DNA of 64,000 nt, taken from contig NZ_CAMYIC010000020.1 of the NCBI RefSeq assembly GCF_947258355.1, positions 56,420-120,419 on the forward strand, given 5' to 3'. A program made the position numbers and the translations under genes. The notes beneath the pieces are model-generated. The model saw only the letters and a program-made list of their open reading frames with translations, made no database searches and was not told the DNA's origin. This document shows positions 1-7,065 of the stretch, piece by piece; within the stretch, counting starts at the first letter, position 1, and every line of letters starts with the position of its first letter. The DNA is from an uncultured Allomuricauda sp. GTDB taxonomy: Bacteria; Bacteroidota; Bacteroidia; Flavobacteriales; Flavobacteriaceae.

Positions 1-403
1 ATGCTCCAAGTTCCTCTTCCACGGAAACCCTGCAAAGCGATTCAAAGCCAGGTACCCTTTTAAAAAGTTCCTGTTCTTTCTCCCTGGATAGAACCGCCAA
101 TTTACAATCCTCTATGCATTCCAAATAATGATTTGCGGGTACATTGAGATTATAACTTTGTAAGGAGGAAATGGCATCCTTTTCTACATAAAACTCGGTG
201 GTTCTTTCTTCCCCATCTACTAGATAATATTTTCTTACCAGTCCTTTGATGTTAAAGTAGGACTCATTGGAAACCTGTCCTTCACGAAGTAAGATGTGCC
301 CTTTTTCGAAGGTTTTGATAGGGATACATTCAGTAACAGCAATCGCCTCTTCCTCATTTAAGGCCAAAGCTCCTTCAAGAAGTTGTACAATTTCACTTTT
401 CAA
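1..403 (-). CDS. Crp/Fnr-family transcriptional regulator (C-terminal part outside window)
   Basis: First 134 residues of a Crp/Fnr-type regulator; the gene leaves the window at base 1, so the helix-turn-helix domain is not visible. What is visible is a cyclic-nucleotide-binding-type β-roll, with the typical glycine-bearing strand FEKGHILLREGQ (residues 32-43) and the strand FYVEKDAISS (71-80). I see no cyclic-nucleotide phosphate-binding cassette (GE..R..S/TA), as is common for flavobacterial members. The start must be TTG at 403: an in-frame TAA lies three codons upstream and no ATG or GTG is available. A 16-bp dyad with Crp/Fnr-like geometry sits 17 bases upstream of the start, which suggests autoregulation. 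Family assignment is firm; the effector is unknown. Confidence 0.85.
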   Translation of the reverse strand, partial: MKSEIVQLLEGALALNEEEAIAVTECIPIKTFEKGHILLREGQVSNESYFNIKGLVRKYYLVDGEERTTEFYVEKDAISSLQSYNLNVPANHYLECIEDCKLAVLSREKEQELFKRVPGFESLCRVSVEEELGA

Positions 404-420
404 TTTGAAGTTTTAAGTAA

Positions 421-436
421 ATGACATTAGTGTCAT
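421..436. promoter_or_regulatory. Dyad operator, Crp/Fnr-like spacing
   Basis: Perfect inverted repeat ATGACA-TTAG-TGTCAT immediately upstream of the Crp/Fnr-type gene. Two 5-bp half-sites (TGACA/TGTCA) around 4 bases match the geometry of Crp/Fnr operators, so it is a candidate autoregulatory site. A second, looser dyad (CCAAAT-N8-ATTTGG, 470-489) lies further upstream. The role is inferred. Confidence 0.5.
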
Positions 437-523
437 GACTAAACTATGAAATCATTCAACAACTTTGTTCCAAATCAAATAATATTTGGGTTTGTCTTGT
501 ATCCTTTAAAAATTATTTCTTTT

Positions 524-988
524 TTATTTTGAGGTTATTCTCAAATAATACCCGTCGGGATCCACCAATCGGAAATCTTCAAGCCCCCAGTTTTGGTATG
601 TCAAAGGTTCATGTATGGAATATCCGCTCGCTTTTACCTGTTCATAGACTTCTTTGATATCTGCAACTTCCAGCACGATTTCTACTCCATACCCTTTGTT
701 GATAGGTTTAAGATCAGGATTAAAGTGGTGATTCTTGGAAAGCTTTCTTATTGGGCCTATGCCAATGACCACATTCCCTTTTCTAACAGGTTGGTAAGAC
801 ATATTGATTTCCGTGCCTTCCATGGTAAAACCCAGAACCTTAGTGTAGAAGTCTACTGATTTTTTCATATCGGAAGTAAACAACTCCATTCTTAAGGTCA
901 TTTTATCTTTTTCCGAGTGGTTATCCACTTGCCTGCATGAATTACTCAATACGAAAAGTATTAAAAGAAAAATTTTTATGTCTTTCAT
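524..988 (-). CDS. VOC-family (glyoxalase/bleomycin-resistance fold) lipoprotein
   Basis: 154 residues. The N-terminus is a lipoprotein signal peptide (hydrophobic core 5-14, lipobox LSNSC with Cys18), followed by one vicinal-oxygen-chelate domain from about residue 31 to the end. Typical VOC strands are visible: RMELFTSDMKKSVDFYTKVLGF at the start, GYGVEIVLEVADI in the middle and DFRLVDPDGYYLRI at the end, where the Asp-Pro-(Asp/Glu)-Gly signature lies. VOC proteins bind a metal and act on small molecules, or simply bind antibiotics. An envelope-anchored version is less usual than the cytosolic ones. An internal ATG at residue 30 would give a cytosolic form lacking the signal, but the well-formed lipobox favours the upstream start. 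Substrate unknown. Confidence 0.8.
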   Translation of the reverse strand: MKDIKIFLLILFVLSNSCRQVDNHSEKDKMTLRMELFTSDMKKSVDFYTKVLGFTMEGTEINMSYQPVRKGNVVIGIGPIRKLSKNHHFNPDLKPINKGYGVEIVLEVADIKEVYEQVKASGYSIHEPLTYQNWGLEDFRLVDPDGYYLRITSK

Positions 989-1182
989 CTTATTTTGGAG
1001 TTTTGTTTTTCAATGGTTTTGTCATCGAAATAGGGGTTGCCTCAATAAATGCTGTTTATTCTATATTTTCAGTTGCAAAGGAATAGAGACGTGGAGTTAA
1101 AATACTTAACCTAGGTTAAGAATTATGCGTAAGGAATGTTTTTGAACTAATCAAAGCTTAAAATGTTTCCAAATAAATAGAT

Positions 1183-1275
1183 TCAATTTTCTATTTGCGC
1201 ATTTAGCAACTCTTGATTTAAGTATGTTTTGATAATTTCCTTCGCATTGGCATCGGCAGTACCATTTTTGAACAA
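1183..1275 (-). pseudogene. Possible C-terminal gene relic, 30 codons
   Basis: An open stretch directly after an in-frame TAA and ending in TGA reads as normal protein sequence (for example NGTADANAKEIIKTYLNQEL). It lacks an ATG and is too short to be a recognisable domain. It may be the tail of a decayed gene; chance cannot be excluded. Confidence 0.2.
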
Positions 1276-1279
1276 TTAA

Positions 1280-1399
1280 ACTGTTCACCAAATACGAAAT
1301 GAAGGCAAAGTGGATTTGGAGTTTCTTGTAATTTCAGAACCAACTTCTCGAGGGGATAGAATAGAAAAGGGATTTAATATGGATGTCAAGCACGATTAA
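1280..1399 (+). pseudogene. Possible relic of a TonB C-terminal-like domain
   Basis: Thirty-nine sense codons between two in-frame TAAs. The run NEGKVDLEFLV followed by RGDRIEKGFNMDV resembles the 'EGkV.v.F.V...G.i....I..G' core of TonB C-terminal domains. There is no start codon ahead of the homologous part, so this is at most a fragment. The resemblance is by eye only. Confidence 0.25.
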
Positions 1400-1585
1400 A
1401 CGATAAATAAACCATGTATTTCATCTAATTTTTATCAAAATTAAAGTATAATCATCTGAATAACTGTATATTAGTTTAAAGTTCATTTTAAACGCCTTAC
1501 CAGCATAGAGGTTTAGTTCCCCAAGTAATCCTTTAAAAGATTGGACTATGACAACTAAAACTTATGCGTGTCTTTCACATGAAAT

Positions 1586-1597
1586 TCCGTTAACGGA
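1586..1597. promoter_or_regulatory. Perfect 12-bp palindrome
   Basis: TCCGTTAACGGA reads identically on both strands and lies 103 bp upstream of the FNR-type box. It could be a binding site for a dimeric regulator; nothing else supports this. Confidence 0.25.
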
Positions 1598-1699
1598 CAT
1601 ACATACCCCTTACATCTGTATTAATGTAAAGTACCCTTTTTCAATAATCAGGAAAATACGGCTCAACCTTTTACTTTTCGCGAAAGAAATGAGTCAAAG

Positions 1700-1713
1700 T
1701 TGATTCATATCAA
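1700..1713. promoter_or_regulatory. FNR-type box TTGAT-N4-ATCAA
   Basis: TTGATTCATATCAA is an exact match to the classic FNR/DNR-type consensus TTGATnnnnATCAA. It is centred about 79 bp upstream of the first gene of the exported trio (ATG at 1786). A Crp/Fnr-family gene lies 1.3 kb away. A regulatory link is inferred from sequence and position. Confidence 0.55.
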
Positions 1714-1785
1714 AGCTATAGTGCAGATTCAAGAGACCAAATTATAAGGGTCAATCCTTTAAAAATAAACCTTAAACCAATCATC

Positions 1786-2394
1786 ATGAAAGTATCAAAC
1801 CTTCCTATTGCTTTTTTGGGCATGTTACTGATCTATGCTTGTGGTAATTCCGGAAAAAAGGAAAAATCAACTACAAATAGTTCGGGGACAGCTATAAAAG
1901 CGGAAGCAGGAACAAAAGTGGATTTGGAACAAAAAGGGGATTATACCCAATTGTACACTCCAAGTGCAGATTGCAAACTCACCACGGTTCAATTGGCCGA
2001 TGCCTTAGGATATAATGGAAATCAAGTTGAGGAACAAAGCAATTATCAAGGTAATTGTTGGTATAAAGTAACTCATCCAGGCGATTTCACTGTCAATTAT
2101 GGCATTAGTCTTGAAAAATGGGGAGATGCGAACATCATAGAGGATGAAATTAAAAATGGGTTAAAGGAAGAAATGATTGATATTCGGATAAGCAATTCCG
2201 GGGACACATACATAAAGAGACACCCAGCACAAGGCTTTCTGCTATTGTTGAACACAAATTATGGGAATCCCATAAAAATCAGTTATAATTACTTGAATAC
2301 GAATGGATTGAAGCTAACTGATTCTCAGAAAGATGAACGGCGAAAGAATACCTATAAAATTGCCAATTATCTCATTGATCAATATAAAAACTAG
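1786..2394 (+). CDS. Hypothetical lipoprotein, first gene of exported trio
   Basis: 202 residues, not recognised. A lipoprotein signal is clear: hydrophobic segment 6-17 and lipobox IYAC with Cys19, followed by a flexible Lys/Ser/Thr-rich linker (to about residue 50). The folded part (about 55-202) has two cysteines, in the SADCKL and GNCWYKV contexts, which could form a disulfide in the periplasm, and alternates β-like strands with a C-terminal helical stretch. It is followed 5 bp later by the next gene, and that one overlaps the third, so the three are almost certainly co-transcribed. A perfect FNR-type box lies upstream. Function unknown. Confidence 0.7.
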   Translation: MKVSNLPIAFLGMLLIYACGNSGKKEKSTTNSSGTAIKAEAGTKVDLEQKGDYTQLYTPSADCKLTTVQLADALGYNGNQVEEQSNYQGNCWYKVTHPGDFTVNYGISLEKWGDANIIEDEIKNGLKEEMIDIRISNSGDTYIKRHPAQGFLLLLNTNYGNPIKISYNYLNTNGLKLTDSQKDERRKNTYKIANYLIDQYKN

Positions 2395-2399
2395 ATAAA

Positions 2400-3794
2400 A
2401 TGAAACCATCACAAAACATTCTGTTGTTCGGTTTTTTGTTCTTTGCAGTTTTTCAAGGACTTGCTCAACCTTTTACATTGGACAAAGCCATACAACCAGT
2501 AGAACTAAAATTACTGGCCGATACTAGAGAGGGGCACGAGGGAGAATTGGGCATAGTTTATTTTAACCGCCTGTCCGATTCCGTTAACTACCACTTCGTG
2601 ACAGGACATGACTTATACAACTTTGTAGATGTATTGGTAACAAGTATAGATGGTACACCCTTGAAGGTGAGTTTGGCCAAAGATAATTGGAAGGTGGTGC
2701 AAGCGGAACAAAATACAGCCAATTCCCAAGATGGGATAGTGGATTTCAAAGTCCGGACCTGGGGAAGTTTTGGGATTAAAATAGAAACGGATGAGCCGAA
2801 GAACTCTCTTTATAACATAACTGTTTTGGCCAGTCCCGAAAAGAAAACATACTTGGGAAGTGCCTTTAGGTCAATCAATAAAGACGAAATGACAGCCAGT
2901 GGTACACCCCCACCCAACGAAGCTGACGAAGGTGGTGGAGATGGTGGAAAGACAAATTATCTGCTATACATTGCTCTTGGGATTGCCTTATTGGTTATTG
3001 GTATTTTGGCCGGAAAGCTTATGGGAAGAAAAGGAAAAGGCGCTACGGTGATTTTAGTGTTGATGTCGCTTATGCCTTTAGGAAGCTTTGCACAGGAAGA
3101 AGGTGCAGTATTGACCATGGAAGAATTTGAAGTCTGGAAAGAAGAACAGGATTCAAAACATGAAATGGTTATGAGGCAATTGAAAATCTTGGAAAGCGAA
3201 CGCAAAGCAGTGGATAAAGCAGTCGGGAATTTGGATAAGACCATTTCCACCATAAGGAAACAATGGGACAACGTAAAATTACTCTATAATACGTACAACA
3301 ATGGATTGGGTAAGTGTGTCAGTTCAACTCCACCGGCACAGGGTCCATCCATACCATCCATTTGCACCGATATGTACTTTGATGACAATGGTGATATATC
3401 GGAAGAAGAAGACCAAGAGTGCGCAGAATGCTTTTTAGAAGCCCGTAAGAATTTCAACAACCTCAGATATCAATTTGAAAAACTGGCCACTATATATAAG
3501 TGCACCAAGGACTTTTCCAATGCGGCAATTTCCTTTGGGGATGATGTCTCTGGGTTTACTCCAGGGGGAGTAGGAGGATTGGCGTGGCAAACACAACGAA
3601 GAAATATCGAAAAGTCCATAACTGAACTGGAACAAGCCTATGATAACAAATACGCTGAATTCCTACAGAGTTTAGCGGATTCAATGAAGGAACTCAATAT
3701 TTGTGAGGCAAAATATGGGGTGGAAGACTGGTACGACCGGTTCGGCTATATGTATTTTGAATTTATGCAGGAAAAATATCGAAGGAAAGACTAA
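2400..3794 (+). CDS. Exported two-domain protein with internal signal-peptide-like segment
   Basis: 464 residues, not recognised. In order: signal peptide 1-22 (ends GLAQ), a β-rich domain (about 25-160), a Gly/Pro/Glu linker (167-184), a transmembrane helix (187-206), a basic loop MGRKGKG (208-214), and a second hydrophobic stretch (215-230) ending GSFAQ, which looks exactly like a cleavable signal peptide. The rest (235-464) is helical and rich in charged residues: probable coiled coil about 245-300, then a Cys-containing region (CVSS, CTDM, CAEC, YKC, NICE). It reads as two secreted proteins joined in frame; Met208 (base 3021) could even be an independent start. Its stop overlaps the next ATG by one base. 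Function unknown. Confidence 0.7.
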   Translation: MKPSQNILLFGFLFFAVFQGLAQPFTLDKAIQPVELKLLADTREGHEGELGIVYFNRLSDSVNYHFVTGHDLYNFVDVLVTSIDGTPLKVSLAKDNWKVVQAEQNTANSQDGIVDFKVRTWGSFGIKIETDEPKNSLYNITVLASPEKKTYLGSAFRSINKDEMTASGTPPPNEADEGGGDGGKTNYLLYIALGIALLVIGILAGKLMGRKGKGATVILVLMSLMPLGSFAQEEGAVLTMEEFEVWKEEQDSKHEMVMRQLKILESERKAVDKAVGNLDKTISTIRKQWDNVKLLYNTYNNGLGKCVSSTPPAQGPSIPSICTDMYFDDNGDISEEEDQECAECFLEARKNFNNLRYQFEKLATIYKCTKDFSNAAISFGDDVSGFTPGGVGGLAWQTQRRNIEKSITELEQAYDNKYAEFLQSLADSMKELNICEAKYGVEDWYDRFGYMYFEFMQEKYRRKD

Positions 3795-4201
3795 TGAAAG
3801 CAAAGAAAATAAAGTTCATGTTATTGGTATCCATTTGCTTGGGTACATGGTTGTGCTGCAAATCAGTGGATTCTGTGGTAACCCCTACCAATACAAGTAT
3901 TATTGGATCTTGGGAAGGGTGTGATGGACGTGTCGTTACCTTTTCGAAGGATGAAAGTGGAAAAATTATAGGCCACTACACCAAACTTGCAGGACTTGTG
4001 AGGTATAAGTTTTCACAGAACGAGGTAGGTTTCCACTTATCCAAGATGGCTCCCGGTGTTTATGTTGGCCAAGTGAAATGGCGAAACACATCAGGCAAGG
4101 AAACATGGAAAAAAGAAACCATTTTGTTGGAAAATAATATCCTAAAAACGACAAGTTCGGATGATTGTAGCAAAGAATTGACTAAAATTAAACAATCATG
4201 A
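3794..4201 (+). CDS. Hypothetical lipoprotein, third gene of exported trio
   Basis: 135 residues, not recognised. Lipoprotein signal with hydrophobic segment 8-20 and lipobox TWLC (Cys21, followed by a second Cys). The mature part, about 110 residues, looks like a small β-barrel or β-sandwich (IIGSWEGCDGRVVTFS, GKIIGHYTKLA, GVYVGQVKWRN), a pattern seen in lipocalin-like envelope proteins, but I cannot assign it. The ATG overlaps the TAA of the preceding gene (TAATGA), showing translational coupling. No terminator is visible after it. Confidence 0.65.
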   Translation: MKAKKIKFMLLVSICLGTWLCCKSVDSVVTPTNTSIIGSWEGCDGRVVTFSKDESGKIIGHYTKLAGLVRYKFSQNEVGFHLSKMAPGVYVGQVKWRNTSGKETWKKETILLENNILKTTSSDDCSKELTKIKQS

Positions 4202-4567
4202 GTCTTTCGATTTTATGCCTTAATCATTTTGGCTCTGATTTATCCTTTTTAACGAACAAAATTATAGCCATTTCATAAATAGTGCGGTTTATCGTCTTTT
4301 TTATCCCCCTGTTTGGACTGTACCACTTCCCAGTTAGGGATTTATTGAAAATTCCTCTATTTGCAAAAGTTCAATAAGACGATAAGCTTTTTTCAAGTGG
4401 TTGCTTTTAATGATTGCCAATATCCGGCATAGTCAAAAAGCTCCAATCCGTCTGTACAACAAACCAAGAATTTGCAAAAAAACCAGGATGTCGGTCACTT
4501 GGTTTTCTTCCCGACCGGGAAGGATCTGCCGTGGCGCCCGACACCCGTTTTGGGTGCTAAATCAAAA
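4202..4567. other. 366-bp gene-free stretch with two GC-rich dyads
   Basis: No supported gene. The right half is GC-rich and has two hairpin-forming dyads: CTTCCCG-AC-CGGGAAG (4507-4522) and CACCC-GTTTT-GGGTG (about 4541-4555). They lie just downstream of the EF-G-like gene, which runs on the minus strand, and could form its transcript 3' end, but neither is followed by a T-run. Confidence 0.4.
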
Positions 4568-6691
4568 TCATGCATTCACAGGTTGACCTTTTTCTTTTAC
4601 GATTTTTTCCTGAATGTTTCCTGGAACGGGCTCAAATCCCGAAAAGGAAGCATGGAATGTGGCTTTACCTTGGGTAAGTGACCTTAGCTCGGTAGAATAC
4701 CCGTAAAGTTCAACTTCCGGTACGGTACACCGAAGAATCTGGTACTGATCAGCACTTTCAATTCCCAAAATAACGGCCCGACGCGATTGCAGATCGGTCA
4801 TGACCTGCCCAACAGTATCTTCCGGAACTTTTACGTTAAGGTTACGGATGGGTTCCAGAAGTTTGGGTCTTGCATTCAAAAAGGCGGATTTGAAAGCGTG
4901 GGCTCCCGCAATCTTGAAAGCAATGTCATTGGAATCGACCGTGTGCATCTTGCCATCGTAGACCATGACGCGAACATCACGGATATAGGATTCGGTCAAA
5001 GGACCGGATTCCATCACCTCCAAAATTCCTTTTTTTATCGAAGGCAAAAACCGCAGATCAATAACGCCGCCGACGATACAGTTATAAAAGACCAATTTAC
5101 CGCCCCAGGGTAGTTCTACCTCTTCTTTGCCCCGAATATTAAAGCCTTCCGGCTCGCCCATATCCTGGTGCCATGGTTCGATCTTCAAATGTACTTGCGC
5201 AAACTGACCGGCCCCGCCCGATTGTTTCTTATGGCGATAGCTGGCCGTAGCAGGTCGAGTTATGGTTTCGCGGTACGCAATACGGGGCCGTGAAAAATCG
5301 GCCTTGACTCCATACACGTTTTCTAAGGACCATTTGATAACGGATAGTTGTAGTTCGCCTTGACAGGCCAAGATCTGCTGTTTTAATTCATGGGAATAGG
5401 AAATGATGACTGTGGGATCTTCAAGTTGTATTTTTTTAAGGGCCTCCATCAATTTTTCCTCATCATGTTTATCAACAGCGGCCACCGCCTTTCGAGTACG
5501 GGCCTCGGGATATTCAATAGGCTTGATGGTTACCGGATGCCCTTCGGTGTGCAAAGTATCGTTGGTTTCGGTATGTTTTAGTTTGAGCGAGGCGCCGATA
5601 TCACCTGCGCTCAATTTTGAAACGGGCCGGCGCTCCTTGCCGTCCATGATAAACAATTGATTCAATGTCTCCGTTTCATCGTTCCGGGCATTGACCAGCT
5701 TGTCGTTTGTCTTGAGTTCTCCGGATTTTACCTTAAAAAACGTAATCTGGCCCACATTTGGCAAAAATTCCGTCTTAAATACGAAAAGCACAGTAGGTTC
5801 CTTAGGCAATGGCTTTACGGTTTTACCCTCTACGCTCTGTTCTGGTTTCATATCGGCTGCGGCCGGGGCCACATTATCTATAAAGCCCATAAGTCGGCCG
5901 CTGCCCATATCCTGAAGGGCCGAAACACAGAAAACGGGAAAAAGCTCATGATTGAGCATACCTAGTTTAATGCCTTGTCGCAGTTCTTCTTCGCTCAAGG
6001 TTCCCTTTTCCACAAAGAGTTCCAATAGGTCCATGTCGTTTTCGGCGGCCTTTTCGACCAATTCGTTGTGCAATTGGTTTGCCAGTTCTTTTTGATCATC
6101 CGGGATGGGCAATTTCTCGGGTTTCCCGCCGTCTGGACCAAATTTGTATAGTTTCATCTTAAGAACGTCAACAATACACTGTGCCCCATCGATTACCAAG
6201 GGATATTGAATTTTTACGGCATTGGACCCCACAAGGGAGCGGATTCCTTTAAAACTATCGTCAAAGTTCGCATTGGGGTGATCGATTTGATTGATGACAA
6301 AGATGGTGGGTTTGTTGTAGCGGGAAATATAGTTCCAAATGATCTCTGTGCCTATCTCCACTCCATACCGGGCATTGATAAGGGTTACGATGGAATCGGC
6401 CACGCGAATGGAAGAAAGGATCTCTCCGATAAAGTCGTCAAGACCGGGGGTGTCGATAATGTTGATCTTATAGTTGCGCCATTCAGTATGCAGTGGGGTA
6501 GCAAGGACCGATGTCCCGCGTTCGTGTTCTATATCATGGTGATCTGATACGGTATTCTTGCTCTCTACCGTTCCACGGCGGTTGATCAGGCCAGCCTCGA
6601 ACAACATTGTTTCGGCAAGCGTGGTTTTACCGCTGCCATGGGCACCTACAAATACCACATTTTTGATATGCTTGTCATCGTAAACTTTCAT
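4568..6691 (-). CDS. EF-G-like translation factor (EF-G paralogue) with altered GTPase motifs
   Basis: 707 residues from the ATG at 6691; the longer frame starts with TTG at 6712. The full EF-G domain order is present: GTPase domain, β-barrel domain II, domains III-V, with the domain IV/V stretch VMVYDGKMHTVDSNDIAFK typical of EF-G. The GTPase motifs deviate. Numbered from the TTG, P-loop GAHGSGKTT is at 23-31, switch I reads ERGTSV instead of ERGITI, G3 reads DTPGLDDF instead of DTPGHVDF so the catalytic His is Leu91, and G4 is NQID (141-144). Bacteroides has an EF-G2 paralogue reported to translocate ribosomes without GTP hydrolysis; this may be its relative (inference). The gene looks richer in GC than its neighbours. 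Confidence 0.85.
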   Translation of the reverse strand: MKVYDDKHIKNVVFVGAHGSGKTTLAETMLFEAGLINRRGTVESKNTVSDHHDIEHERGTSVLATPLHTEWRNYKINIIDTPGLDDFIGEILSSIRVADSIVTLINARYGVEIGTEIIWNYISRYNKPTIFVINQIDHPNANFDDSFKGIRSLVGSNAVKIQYPLVIDGAQCIVDVLKMKLYKFGPDGGKPEKLPIPDDQKELANQLHNELVEKAAENDMDLLELFVEKGTLSEEELRQGIKLGMLNHELFPVFCVSALQDMGSGRLMGFIDNVAPAAADMKPEQSVEGKTVKPLPKEPTVLFVFKTEFLPNVGQITFFKVKSGELKTNDKLVNARNDETETLNQLFIMDGKERRPVSKLSAGDIGASLKLKHTETNDTLHTEGHPVTIKPIEYPEARTRKAVAAVDKHDEEKLMEALKKIQLEDPTVIISYSHELKQQILACQGELQLSVIKWSLENVYGVKADFSRPRIAYRETITRPATASYRHKKQSGGAGQFAQVHLKIEPWHQDMGEPEGFNIRGKEEVELPWGGKLVFYNCIVGGVIDLRFLPSIKKGILEVMESGPLTESYIRDVRVMVYDGKMHTVDSNDIAFKIAGAHAFKSAFLNARPKLLEPIRNLNVKVPEDTVGQVMTDLQSRRAVILGIESADQYQILRCTVPEVELYGYSTELRSLTQGKATFHASFSGFEPVPGNIQEKIVKEKGQPVNA

Positions 6692-6900
6692 GATTGTTAT
6701 TTGTTTTTTCAATTCGTATCGTTAAAAATAAAGGTGCGGATTAAAAAAAAACATGATATTTACCCACTTGTCAATAAAAAGAGTGTGGTCCTATGTTTTG
6801 GTTATATCCTATAAGCGATATTACCTCAAAACATATAGCCAACTGCCTAAGAGAAAAGGGACAAAGAGCATGAACTAAGATATGGCATGGGATGTACTAG

Positions 6901-7017
6901 ACTTTAATTAGTGTGGACTTTGCCATTGGTTTTTTTAGGCAGGAAGAGAAACATAAATATGCTTCAAGTAAAAAGTTTAGCAACAACGTTACAGTTCTGA
7001 TTGAAGAAATTCCGTAG
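6901..7017 (+). pseudogene. Coding-like 38-codon relic ahead of a terminator
   Basis: An open stretch begins right after an in-frame TAG and ends in TAG, 14 bp before a terminator hairpin in the correct orientation. The sequence looks like an ordinary protein C-terminus (SVDFAIGFFRQEEKHKYASS, then NNVTVLIEEIP). There is no ATG, and I recognise no family. Probably the tail of a deleted gene. Confidence 0.3.
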
Positions 7018-7031
7018 ATGAATAACAAATT

Positions 7032-7062
7032 AAAAAGCCTTCGATTTTTCGAAGGCTTTTTT
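7032..7062. terminator. Bidirectional intrinsic terminator
   Basis: Stem AAAAGCCTTCGA / TCGAAGGCTTTT with a short T loop and T-runs on both strands. It lies 3 bp beyond the stop of the minus-strand DUF6090 gene and also terminates anything reading in from the plus-strand relic. Confidence 0.8.
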
Positions 7063-7065
7063 GGT

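Larger units (their letters stand above)
989..1785. other. 797-bp gene-free stretch with relics and palindromes
   Basis: No intact gene. It holds two short protein-like stretches on opposite strands (1183-1275 minus, 1280-1399 plus; see separate entries), a perfect 12-bp palindrome TCCGTTAACGGA (1586-1597) and a perfect FNR-type box (1700-1713) ahead of the exported trio. The rest is AT-rich sequence with no feature I can name. Confidence 0.6.
6692..7065. other. 374-bp stretch between genes: leader, gene relic and terminator
   Basis: Holds the upstream region of the EF-G-like gene, a short plus-strand coding-like relic (6901-7017) and a hairpin terminator (7032-7062). I see no intact gene and no exact TAnnTTTG element for the EF-G-like gene. 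Confidence 0.5.

Noticed and set aside
4401..4681. Two overlapping plus-strand frames (61 and 69 codons) before the EF-G-like gene's 3' end
   Set aside because: They have no recognisable sequence, overlap each other in different frames, and one runs into the antisense of the EF-G-like gene.
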